From the NCBI RefSeq assembly GCF_041435215.1, contig NZ_CP108394.1, positions 7,068,001 through 7,132,000 on the forward strand: a stretch of 64,000 nucleotides of DNA, read 5' to 3'. Both the position numbers and the translations under genes were made by a program. This DNA comes from Streptomyces sp. NBC_01314 (lineage in GTDB: Bacteria > Actinomycetota > Actinomycetes > Streptomycetales > Streptomycetaceae). Below, in pieces: positions 35,446 to 42,302 of this stretch; the stretch's first letter is position 1, and each line of letters begins with the position of its first letter. The notes below the pieces were generated by a model. The model ran no database searches and had not been told where the DNA came from. It worked only from the letters and a program-made list of their open reading frames with translations.

Positions 35446-36993
35446 GTGTACAAGCTCAGAAGACATGCCCTGGTTTCGGCACTGTCGGCGATCACCGTCG
35501 CGACCCTGCTGGCCACCGGCTGCTCCACCAACTCCCCCGCCACCGTCGGCAAGGCCGCCGCCACGACGGCCGAGACCCCCGGACCCGGGGCGGCCGAGGA
35601 ACAACTCGCCGTCGTCTCCGCCCCGACCGGCGACGCCACCCCCACCGCCGTGGCCGACGCCGACGCGGCCGACCAGGGCAAGGCCAAGAAGTCCACGCTC
35701 AAGGTCGCGTCCTACGACAGCAAGAGCGGCCGGGCGGTCATCTCGGCGCCGTCGTCCGCTTCGGACGCCGAGCCGTCGACGGCCCCGTCGAAGACGGCCA
35801 CCGGCTCCCCGGACCCGGACGAGAACACGGGCTCCGGCGCGGACTCGGACACGTCCCAGGGCACCGGCACCGGCACCGGTACCGACACGGGCACGGGCAC
35901 CGGGGGCGACGCGAAGCCGAAGGCCGCCGTGGCCGTCGGCGACGTCATAGCCAGCGCACCCGCCCCCGGCGCCCCTGACGGCGTACTGGCCGAGGTGACG
36001 GAGATCGTCGAGACCGCGGCGGACGGCGGTACGACGGTCGAGACGGAGCCGGCCAAGCTCAACTCGGTCCTGGGCGAGAGCGAGGCGGACGGCACGGTCC
36101 CCGTCGACCCGTCCACCCTGGAGGTCGACCCGCTCGTCCAGGGCGTGAAGGTCTCCTGGGCGAAGACCGGCGACCTCACCTTCGGCCCCGAGGGCGCGAA
36201 GCTCCCGCTGGGCAGCCTGCGCATCGACGTGGGCGCCGCCGTCGAGACCGCCCCGGGCGCCCCCGCCTCGGCCGCCGCGTCGGTCGAGGGCTTCGTCCAG
36301 CTCGCCCCCGAGGTCGCCTTCTCGTACGACGGTTCCGGGTCCGGCACGGGCTCCTCGCCGGGCGGCGCGTTCCTGGGCCTGACCGGCGACTGGGCCTCCC
36401 AGTGGTCGCTGAAGGGCCGCGCGGCCGGCTCGACCGACGGCAAGCCGATCCGTATCCCCTTCGCGGAACTGCACGCCGACCCCGTCATCCAGGTCGGCCC
36501 GGTCCCGATCGTCGTCAACCTGGACCTCGTCTGCTACTTCCAGGTGGACGCCGACGGCCGCGTGACGGTCGACGTCGAGCAGGACCTCAAGGGCGACTTC
36601 AAGGTCGGTGGCAACTTCACCTGGGCCAAGGGCTGGACCGGCGTCAGCGAGTCCCACATGACCGGTGAGCCGCTGAAGACGACGGTCACCGCCGTCGGCG
36701 ACGTCAAGGCCGCGATGGGCGCCGAGGCGACGATCGGCCTCTACGGCACGGTCGGCGTCACCGCCGACGTGGCCCCCTACCTCCGCGCCGAGGCCGACGC
36801 GACAGCCGAGGGATCGTCGGACGGCACGGGCTCCGCCTCCGGCTCCTGGGCCTTGTACGGCGGCATCGACCTCACCGGCACGCTCAACCTCCAACTCTCC
36901 ATCTTCGGCACCCCGATCTTCCAGACGAAGATCCCCCTCGGCGCCCTGCACGAGGAGTGGCTGCTGACGAAGGGCGAGGCGAAGACGACGTAG
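35446..36993 (+). CDS. large secreted lipoprotein, unknown function
   Basis: The 515-residue precursor starts VYKLRRHALV at GTG 35446 with GAGGACT upstream. A lipobox LLATGC puts the lipidated cysteine at residue 26. The first 150 mature residues are Ser/Thr/Ala/Asp-rich and disordered, with a Gly-Thr run (GTGTGTGTDTGTGTG) encoded by a GGCACC microsatellite. The C-terminal half is beta-rich: VKVSWAKTGDLTFGPEGAKL, VPIVVNLDLVCYFQVDADGR and LSIFGTPIFQTKIPLG. No enzyme motif is seen. It is an envelope-surface protein of unknown role. Confidence 0.8.
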   Translation: MYKLRRHALVSALSAITVATLLATGCSTNSPATVGKAAATTAETPGPGAAEEQLAVVSAPTGDATPTAVADADAADQGKAKKSTLKVASYDSKSGRAVISAPSSASDAEPSTAPSKTATGSPDPDENTGSGADSDTSQGTGTGTGTDTGTGTGGDAKPKAAVAVGDVIASAPAPGAPDGVLAEVTEIVETAADGGTTVETEPAKLNSVLGESEADGTVPVDPSTLEVDPLVQGVKVSWAKTGDLTFGPEGAKLPLGSLRIDVGAAVETAPGAPASAAASVEGFVQLAPEVAFSYDGSGSGTGSSPGGAFLGLTGDWASQWSLKGRAAGSTDGKPIRIPFAELHADPVIQVGPVPIVVNLDLVCYFQVDADGRVTVDVEQDLKGDFKVGGNFTWAKGWTGVSESHMTGEPLKTTVTAVGDVKAAMGAEATIGLYGTVGVTADVAPYLRAEADATAEGSSDGTGSASGSWALYGGIDLTGTLNLQLSIFGTPIFQTKIPLGALHEEWLLTKGEAKTT

Positions 36994-37018
36994 TAGGTCG
37001 CGCCCCTGCTCCCTCCGC

Positions 37019-37063
37019 GCAGGCCCTGTTCCGCCCCGTACGAAGGGGTGGAACAGGGCCTGC
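37019..37063 (+). terminator. hairpin terminator after the lipoprotein gene
   Basis: A 19-bp stem GCAGGCCCTGTTCCGCCCC / GGGGTGGAACAGGGCCTGC with one G-U pair and a 7-base loop lies 26 bases after the stop codon. Confidence 0.85.
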
Positions 37064-37095
37064 TGCGTCGGACCCCGGTGCGAGAGAATCGCGCC

Positions 37096-37242
37096 ATGGG
37101 GACCAGGAAGCTCACCGCCCGCGCTCTCAACCGGGCCACGCTCGCCCGTCAACTGTCCGGAGGCGCTGGGGACGGCCGCAGGCGCTTGGTTGCTCGTGTG
37201 GTGCGTGTCGTGTCACTGCTCCCGCGTCCCTCTTGCGAGTGA
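37096..37242 (+). pseudogene. 5' remnant of a winged-helix (AlkZ/DUF1006-like) gene
   Basis: The frame from ATG 37096 reads MGTRKLTARALNRATLARQL, which matches the conserved start of actinobacterial winged-helix DNA-binding (AlkZ-like) proteins. After that the sequence turns Arg/Gly-rich and stops within 50 residues (TGA 37240-37242), where a full gene would have about 350 codons. The toxin-antitoxin pair begins 37 bases further on. It looks like a gene cut off by an insertion or recombination event. Confidence 0.55.
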
Positions 37243-37257
37243 TGGCGCCCGCGTCAG

Positions 37258-37279
37258 TTTCGAAGTACTTTCAAAGTTA
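37258..37279. promoter_or_regulatory. candidate operator of the toxin-antitoxin pair
   Basis: Two 11-bp direct repeats TTTCGAAGTAC and TTTCAAAGTTA abut the antitoxin start, with a palindromic AAGTACTT at 37263-37270. The local A+T is much higher than in flanking DNA. Antitoxin binding here would be typical autoregulation. Confidence 0.5.
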
Positions 37280-37758
37280 TGAGTACCGAGAGTGCCGTTG
37301 TGAACTTCTCCGAGCTGGTGAACAAGAACAAGCAGACGCTGGCCCGGCTCCAGGAATCGCCGAGACTGCTTCTGCACCGCCGAGACGGCGAGGATCTGGT
37401 CCTCACCACCGCGGCGCGGGCCGAGCAGGACCAGACCGTGGTGTCCGCGGCCACCCGGATGCTGGCCGCGATGGCTCGCCGAGAGCCCGGCAGCACGGAA
37501 CTGCTCCTCGACATACTGCCGGACGCCTTCCCATGGGTCCGTTTCCTGCCCGAGCCCGATCTCCACGCCTTCGCCGTCGAACTGGTCGACACCATGCGGG
37601 CCGCCGACTCGATCGGCAACAGCGCGTCCGTCGCCCAGCTGCTCATCGCCTGGCAGCACACGGCGGAGGTCTACTCCGACCCCGAACTCCTGGCCGCGCT
37701 CACCCGGCACCACTCCGAGGACTACGGCCCGGTACCCGACCCCCGGGACATCGCATGA
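37279..37758 (+). CDS. Phd/YefM-like antitoxin
   Basis: The 159-residue protein has an N-terminal region like prevent-host-death antitoxins: VVNFSELVNKNKQTLARLQE, then PRLLLHRRDGEDLVLTTAAR. In that family this strand-helix-strand segment binds DNA. A longer C-terminal helical domain (LLDILPDAFPWVRFLPEPDL) is more than the usual antitoxin carries. Its stop overlaps the next start in ATGA, the tight coupling expected of a TA pair. Assignment is by pattern; no search was possible. Confidence 0.7.
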   Translation: MSTESAVVNFSELVNKNKQTLARLQESPRLLLHRRDGEDLVLTTAARAEQDQTVVSAATRMLAAMARREPGSTELLLDILPDAFPWVRFLPEPDLHAFAVELVDTMRAADSIGNSASVAQLLIAWQHTAEVYSDPELLAALTRHHSEDYGPVPDPRDIA

Positions 37759-38114
37759 CCGCGGGCCGCGGAGACCGCGCCGCACCACCGGCACCACACG
37801 GCCACTGGGAAGTGCGCTTCGCGGACGCGGCCTCGGCCAAAGGCTGGGAGAGCCTCGCCCAGCAGGCCCGGGAGAACACCTACCGAGCCTGGGTCACCAT
37901 GCGAACCAACCCCAGGCCGACGATCGAGACACCCCGGCAGCACCGGCTCAAGGGTGCTCTGGCTCACGGAACCCACCGCGGACAGACCTGCGAGCAGTGG
38001 CAGATCGAGGTGACCGGCGGCGGCCGCGTCTGGTACCTCCTGGACACAGCCCGCGACACCTGCTGGATCGCCTTCGCCGGCACGGGGCATCCGAGAGCCA
38101 CGGACAAGAGCTGA
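37755..38114 (+). CDS. RelE/ParE-like toxin candidate
   Basis: The 119-residue protein overlaps the upstream gene by four bases (ATGA). Its fold pattern fits RelE-type toxins: VRFADAASAKGWESLAQQ, a helical stretch, then a basic RQHRLKGALAHGTHRGQ and a strand pair QWQIEVTGGGRVWYLLDT, ending FAGTGHPRATDKS. RelE-family toxins cut mRNA on the ribosome, but the catalytic residues vary and cannot be confirmed here. The context makes a TA module likely. Confidence 0.68.
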   Translation: MTAGRGDRAAPPAPHGHWEVRFADAASAKGWESLAQQARENTYRAWVTMRTNPRPTIETPRQHRLKGALAHGTHRGQTCEQWQIEVTGGGRVWYLLDTARDTCWIAFAGTGHPRATDKS

Positions 38115-38382
38115 TCCCACACAGTGGAGGAGAAGCCGAACCGGACGCCAGGAATCGACGGCCGTGTTCCATCCCAGGTCATGCAGCGTGGCCGGGCCCG
38201 GGTCTCGGCCTGCCGTGATCGCGGACAGGGGAAGCCGGTCGGTCGTGGTACGTTCGGCGCTGCCAAGTGCCGCTGGGAGCCGAGGAGGTGAGACCGATCA
38301 ACGCTGTGACAGGTCGGGCCTCCCTCCCTTGTATCGGCTAGGGAGTGCCCGTAGAAGGCATCCCGAAAGGCTTGAAACGCAC
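38115..38382. other. leader region of an alpha/beta hydrolase gene
   Basis: The stretch contains a possible -10 (TACGTT near 38249) and a short ORF at 38288-38341. A hairpin at 38316-38350 overlaps the end of that ORF, and a weak ribosome-binding site GAAAGG near 38365 precedes the hydrolase start. It has the layout of a regulatory leader. Confidence 0.5.
38288..38341 (+). CDS. possible 17-residue leader ORF
   Basis: GTG 38288 directly follows GAGGAG, and the frame reads VRPINAVTGRASLPCIG to TAG at 38339-38341. The stop codon lies inside a hairpin (38316-38350), so a ribosome reaching the end would open it. Spacing from GAGGAG to GTG is very short, and no peptide function is implied. Confidence 0.4.
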   Translation: MRPINAVTGRASLPCIG

Positions 38383-39129
38383 ATGCGCTTCACCTCCCAG
38401 ACGTCGTCCGACGGCGTCACCGAACAGTTCTTCACCCTCTCCTTCACCTCCGGTGAGATCCCCGGCGTGCTGTGGACTCCGGACGGCGCCGCCGCCGGGC
38501 CCCGCCCCCTGATCCTGATGGGACACGGAGGCGGCCAGCACAAAAAGGCCCCCGGCATCGAGGCACGTGCCCGCCGCTTCGTGGCCGAGTGCGGTTTCGC
38601 GGTGGCGGCCGTCGACGCGCCGGCCCACGGCGACCGGCCACGCGACGAGGAACACAACCAGGCCATCTCGGAGTTGCGGACCCGCATGCGGACCGGCGGC
38701 GAAGTGACGTCGGCACTCGCCCGGTTCCACACACTCCTCGCCGGCCAGAGCGTCCCGGAATGGCGGGCGGTCCTGGACGCGCTCCAACAGCTCGACCACG
38801 TCGGCGCCGGTCCGGTGGGTTACTGCGGAATGTCGTTGGGCTGCGCACTCGGCGTTCCGTTCATCGCCGCCGAGCCCCGCGTCCGCGCGGCGGTCCTGGG
38901 CCTTAACGGAGCGGAGACCTCGGCCGAGGCCGCCGCCCGGATCACCGTCCCGCTGGAGTTCCTGGTGCAGTGGGACGACGAGATGGTCCCGCGGACAGCG
39001 AGCCTGGCCCTCTTCGACCTCTTCGCCTCAACCGAGAAGACCCTGCACGCCAATCCCGGCAAACACGCGGAGATCCCGATGTTCGAGCTGGACAGCGCAC
39101 TGAGGTTCTTCACCCGGCACCTGAGCTGA
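38383..39129 (+). CDS. alpha/beta hydrolase (dienelactone-hydrolase-like)
   Basis: The 248-residue protein has LILMGHGGGQHKKAPG, the nucleophile elbow GYCGMSLGCA, VPLEFLVQWDDEMVP (the acid region) and the histidine in HANPGKHAEIPM. The fold is that of dienelactone-hydrolase/acetyl-esterase families. The N-terminal MRFTSQTSSDGVTEQFFTL is preceded by a long leader. The substrate is unknown. It ends in a hairpin before a convergent GNAT gene. Confidence 0.85.
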   Translation: MRFTSQTSSDGVTEQFFTLSFTSGEIPGVLWTPDGAAAGPRPLILMGHGGGQHKKAPGIEARARRFVAECGFAVAAVDAPAHGDRPRDEEHNQAISELRTRMRTGGEVTSALARFHTLLAGQSVPEWRAVLDALQQLDHVGAGPVGYCGMSLGCALGVPFIAAEPRVRAAVLGLNGAETSAEAAARITVPLEFLVQWDDEMVPRTASLALFDLFASTEKTLHANPGKHAEIPMFELDSALRFFTRHLS

Positions 39130-39146
39130 CATCCCCGTTGCCCGCG

Positions 39147-39181
39147 ACGCGCTGATCGGGCTCCGCGCCTGATCAGCGCGT
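39147..39181. terminator. hairpin between convergent genes
   Basis: A perfect 11-bp stem ACGCGCTGATC / GATCAGCGCGT with a 13-base loop lies between the hydrolase (+) and the GNAT gene (-). Confidence 0.75.
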
Positions 39182-39226
39182 TCAGCGGAGTTCGTTCACC
39201 TGTTTCTTGCGAGGAGGCCCCGGCGA

Positions 39227-39847
39227 TCACGCCGGGGAGGAATCGCCGGGGTCGCGCAGGCCGACGCAGTCAAAGGCCCAAAACACCTCCGAGTAGACGA
39301 AGGTGCCCGTCATCCACGGCTCGTGAGCGGACAACCGCGCGACCTGGAAGGCAGCTTCAGGAATACGCAGCGACGGCGAACGGAAGCCCACCGCGCCGGC
39401 ACCCTCGAAGCCCCGCGTGCCGTAGTAGTGCGGCGAACCCTCCAGGAACACCAACGGCACACCCTGGCTGTCGGCCGCCGCGAGGGCGTGCGCGACGAGC
39501 CGAGCACCGATGCCCTGACGCTGGAACTCCGGGACCACGCCCAGCGGTGACAGGGACAGGACGTCCACGATCCGGCGCGGAGCGTCCAACCGCGCCGCGC
39601 TCAGCAGGACATGCCCGACGACCCGATCACCAACGGCAGCGACGAAGGACATCGGCGCCAACGCCGCCTCCGCAACGCGAAGTGCCTCCACGAGCCCGGG
39701 AACCCGGTCGCCGTCACCGAAGGCGCGTCTATGAACCTCGCGCACATCTCGGTGATCGTCAGCGGTCTCTTGCCGGATCACCAGGCCGGTATCACCGGTA
39801 CCACCGGGAGCGATCAAGGAGCCTTCAGGCGCATCGTATGGCGTCAT
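39227..39847 (-). CDS. GNAT-family N-acetyltransferase
   Basis: The 206-residue protein has the GNAT acetyl-CoA motif SLSPLGVVPEFQRQGIGARL and the preceding strand FVAAVGDRVVGHVLLS. A late segment SPHYYGTRGFEGAGAVGF fits the YhbS subgroup (GCN5-related acetyltransferases with SP.YY..FGF). ATG 39847 gives MTPYDAPEGSLIAPGG; a start nearer VIRQET is possible because the first 25 residues are not conserved-looking. The substrate is unknown. Confidence 0.86.
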   Translation of the reverse strand: MTPYDAPEGSLIAPGGTGDTGLVIRQETADDHRDVREVHRRAFGDGDRVPGLVEALRVAEAALAPMSFVAAVGDRVVGHVLLSAARLDAPRRIVDVLSLSPLGVVPEFQRQGIGARLVAHALAAADSQGVPLVFLEGSPHYYGTRGFEGAGAVGFRSPSLRIPEAAFQVARLSAHEPWMTGTFVYSEVFWAFDCVGLRDPGDSSPA

Positions 39848-40032
39848 GGCCGCGAGGGTAGATCGCGGGGCGGCTCGTGCGCGAGGCAATTGCCCACCAG
39901 GTCGGAAGCTTCGGCCCACGCTCCCGTGTTCGAGTAGGACTCATAGGAGTACCGGGTCTCCCGGCCCCATTCCTCACCGGTGATTGGCTGGTACGCCAGA
40001 TCCGGGACGGGACGTAAAGCAGTCGGCGTGTG

Positions 40033-41271
40033 TCATGGCGTGGCCTGAGTGTTGCGGAATGCGTGGTGTCGGGCCCCGACGACGATGAGCAGGCTGACTG
40101 CCCCGAGGGCGGCGGCTGACACTGCGACCACGTTGACGCCCGAGCTCTGCAGCAGGAGCCCACCGATGATGCCACCAAGGGCCATCGCGGCGTTCCAGAG
40201 GGTGACGAGGACCGCTTGCGCGGTGTCAGCAGCAGCGCCGCTGCGCCGCATTCCGGCTTGTCCGGCTGCGGTTTGCAGCAAGGTCGGGGCGCCGCCCCAC
40301 CCCAGGCCCCAAAGAACAGCGGCGACCCAAACGATCGAGTGGGTTGTGGTGACGGCAAGAGCTGCGGTGGCGAGAGTGAACAGCACTGCGCCGGTGACCA
40401 TCAGAGCCCGTAGCCGGCGGTCGACATACCAGATGCTCACCAGGCATGCGACACCGAAAGCAAGGAGAACCGCGTCGGTCGCTGACCCGAGCCCGGCGTG
40501 CTGTAGGTAGGGAGCGATGTAGGCATAGATGATCGTGTGTCCGAGAACGAACGTCGTGACCGTGACCATGATCGCCGCGACACCGGGCACCGCCAGGGTC
40601 TGCCGCAGGGGCGACTTCGCTGATTCTGGTGCGTGGTCCGAACGGTTGGTGTCAGCCTGTTCAATGGCGGGTTGCCCCACGCCGGGGACGGACACGCTGA
40701 TCCAGCCGATGACGGCAAGAGTGACCAGGGAGACAGCGCCAAACGCTGCCCGCCATCCCACCTGTTCACCGATCAGCGTGCCGGCCGGAACCCCCAAGGA
40801 CAACGCCACAGGGATCCCGGCCATCGCCACTGCGATGGCGCGGCCTTCCAAGCCGGCAGGTGCGATACGACGGGCGTAGCCGGCGAGGATCGCCCACGCC
40901 AGGCCCGCGGCCACACCGGCGAGGAACCGGCCCGCAAGCAGGACGATGTATCCCGGTGCAGCCGCAGTCAGCGTGTTGGCGACCAGGAAGACGGCCATGG
41001 CGCCGAGCAGCAGTGGTTTCCGCGGAACAGATGCTGTCGCCGTGGCGAGCGGGATCGCGGTCAACGCCGTACCGGCCGCATAGACGGTGACGGCCTGGCC
41101 GGTAGCACCTGAACTGGTGCCCAGTGAGGCCGACATCTCGGGCAGCACACCGGCAGGCAGAGTCTCCGTCAAGCTCGTGATGAAGACGGCAGTCGCCAGT
41201 GCCAACAGCGCCGACCATGGCAGGCCGACCTGTCGCTTACGAGACTGTGTGTCAGAAGACGTGGTGGTCAT
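40033..41271 (-). CDS. MFS exporter (DHA1 family)
   Basis: The 412-residue protein has twelve membrane helices. It starts with a short polar stretch and LLALATAVFITSLTETLPAG, where the T-E-x-P pattern fits DHA1-12 (AraJ-like) exporters. It also shows the motif C-like GIPVALSLGVPAGTLIGEQ in helix 5. A charged loop (EQADTNRSDHAPESAKS) separates the halves. It is divergent from a MerR-family gene across a 70-base region with a dyad, so it is probably MerR-controlled. Substrate unknown. Confidence 0.88.
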   Translation of the reverse strand: MTTTSSDTQSRKRQVGLPWSALLALATAVFITSLTETLPAGVLPEMSASLGTSSGATGQAVTVYAAGTALTAIPLATATASVPRKPLLLGAMAVFLVANTLTAAAPGYIVLLAGRFLAGVAAGLAWAILAGYARRIAPAGLEGRAIAVAMAGIPVALSLGVPAGTLIGEQVGWRAAFGAVSLVTLAVIGWISVSVPGVGQPAIEQADTNRSDHAPESAKSPLRQTLAVPGVAAIMVTVTTFVLGHTIIYAYIAPYLQHAGLGSATDAVLLAFGVACLVSIWYVDRRLRALMVTGAVLFTLATAALAVTTTHSIVWVAAVLWGLGWGGAPTLLQTAAGQAGMRRSGAAADTAQAVLVTLWNAAMALGGIIGGLLLQSSGVNVVAVSAAALGAVSLLIVVGARHHAFRNTQATP

Positions 41272-41290
41272 GGACCGAATCTTGAAACCT

Positions 41291-41304
41291 TCACATAGAT
41301 GTGA
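41291..41304. promoter_or_regulatory. MerR-type operator between the MFS and MerR genes
   Basis: TCACAT-AG-ATGTGA is a perfect dyad within a larger imperfect one (41287-41308). On the minus strand TTGACC precedes it and TTCAAGAT follows, giving a promoter with a long spacer of about 19-21 bases. Long spacers are typical of MerR-activated promoters. Confidence 0.6.
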
Positions 41305-41341
41305 TGGTCAAGTCGAGGTGCGCCGAGTAGCTTCGGCGGGT

Positions 41342-41767
41342 GTGAGGATCGGTGAATTGTCGCGACTGACGGGTGCGTCCCGTCGGCTACTTCGCTACTA
41401 CGAGGAGCAGGGGCTGATTGTCCCGGACCGCGGCGCGAACGGGTATCGGGAGTATGACGACCGCTACGTGGACCGGGTCAACCAAATCCGTGGCCTGCTG
41501 GATGCAGGGCTCCCCACTCGCATCATCAAGCAGATCCTTCCGTGCCTGGACAAACCTCGATCGATCCACTTTCCCGATGCGACACCGGAGATGCTGGCCT
41601 TGCTGGCCGCCGAGCGAGACCGGCTCACCGAGCGGATCGACGTACTCATCCGCAACCGTGATGCGATGAGCGAGTACCTGACTGAAGTCGGACAATGCCG
41701 AGCGCCGGCGCCTGGCAGCCCCCACGGAACACCGAACTCCCCCTCGGTGGTGTCAGCAACGTCCTGA
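41342..41767 (+). CDS. MerR-family transcriptional regulator
   Basis: The 141-residue protein starts VRIGELSRLTGASRRLLRYY at GTG 41342, the canonical winged HTH of MerR. It continues with GLIVPDRGANGYREYDDR and the dimerisation helix (LLAAERDRLTERIDVLIRNR). The C-terminal tail has no cysteines arranged as a metal site, so the effector is probably organic. It is divergent from the MFS exporter and likely controls it. Confidence 0.9.
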   Translation: MRIGELSRLTGASRRLLRYYEEQGLIVPDRGANGYREYDDRYVDRVNQIRGLLDAGLPTRIIKQILPCLDKPRSIHFPDATPEMLALLAAERDRLTERIDVLIRNRDAMSEYLTEVGQCRAPAPGSPHGTPNSPSVVSATS

Positions 41768-41834
41768 CCCGCAACACCCAGGTCAAGAGAGCGAGGCGTT
41801 CCTCGCGTCAAAATGGCTCATCGGCGAGGCCAGG

Positions 41835-42118
41835 TCAGCCGGTCGCTCCCCTCCAAGCCACGTACGCGGGGTGCTGGACCTGACTACACGGGGTTCTTGT
41901 GCACCAAGGCCTGTCTGGCAGAGGGCATCGATGTCGGCCGTTACCCGTCTCCATCCGGTTGACCTTGGAGCCGCTCCAGCCCAGCGCCGCGCCGACCTGG
42001 GCAGGGGTCCGGCGGCAGCATGTGGTGGCGCCGTTCGCTCGTTCCAGCGTGCCGACAGCACGGCCCCCCACACCCCGTTTCTTCGGGCCACGCAGCAGGG
42101 CGACAGCGCCGGGTGCAT
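41835..42118 (-). pseudogene. decayed XRE-family regulator (DUF5753 group)
   Basis: One minus-strand frame reads TPAQVGAALGWSGSKVNRME (HTH), the typical start of Streptomyces XRE/DUF5753 regulators. Near 41946 the frame must shift to continue as VTADIDALCQTGLGAQEPR, the expected next segment. The C-terminal sensor domain is absent. A frameshift and truncation therefore mark it as a pseudogene. It is a relative of the intact gene at 46293-47138. Confidence 0.7.
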
Positions 42119-42289
42119 GGAGCGGCTTGGAGAATTGCGATTCCGGTGAGGCGGAGAGGTAGGCTTGAAACTGGTCGCACGGGAGTGTTCTTGGTCACAC
42201 TCGAATTACCTCCGTGCGGCCACTTTTCTGCCCTGACCATGGCATGGCGTGCGAGTAATAGTCAGGCGAGGCGACGAGTGCCACGGCCC

Positions 42290-42295
42290 TAGAAT
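42290..42295 (+). promoter_or_regulatory. -10 element of valS (leaderless)
   Basis: TAGAAT ends seven bases before GTG 42303, so the transcript would begin at or next to the start codon. No clear -35 is visible. Confidence 0.55.
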
Positions 42296-42302
42296 GGCCG
42301 TC

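Larger units (their letters stand above)
41768..42302. other. degenerate region between merR and valS
   Basis: The stretch has no intact gene. It contains the decayed XRE fragment at 41835-42118 and the valS promoter near 42290. Codon bias is weak and mixed in all frames. Confidence 0.6.

Noticed and set aside
38164..38382. Known riboswitch (cobalamin or c-di-AMP type) in the leader of the alpha/beta hydrolase.
   Set aside because: I looked for family core sequences and found only loose resemblance (GGGAAGCCGG), with no conserved box of either class.
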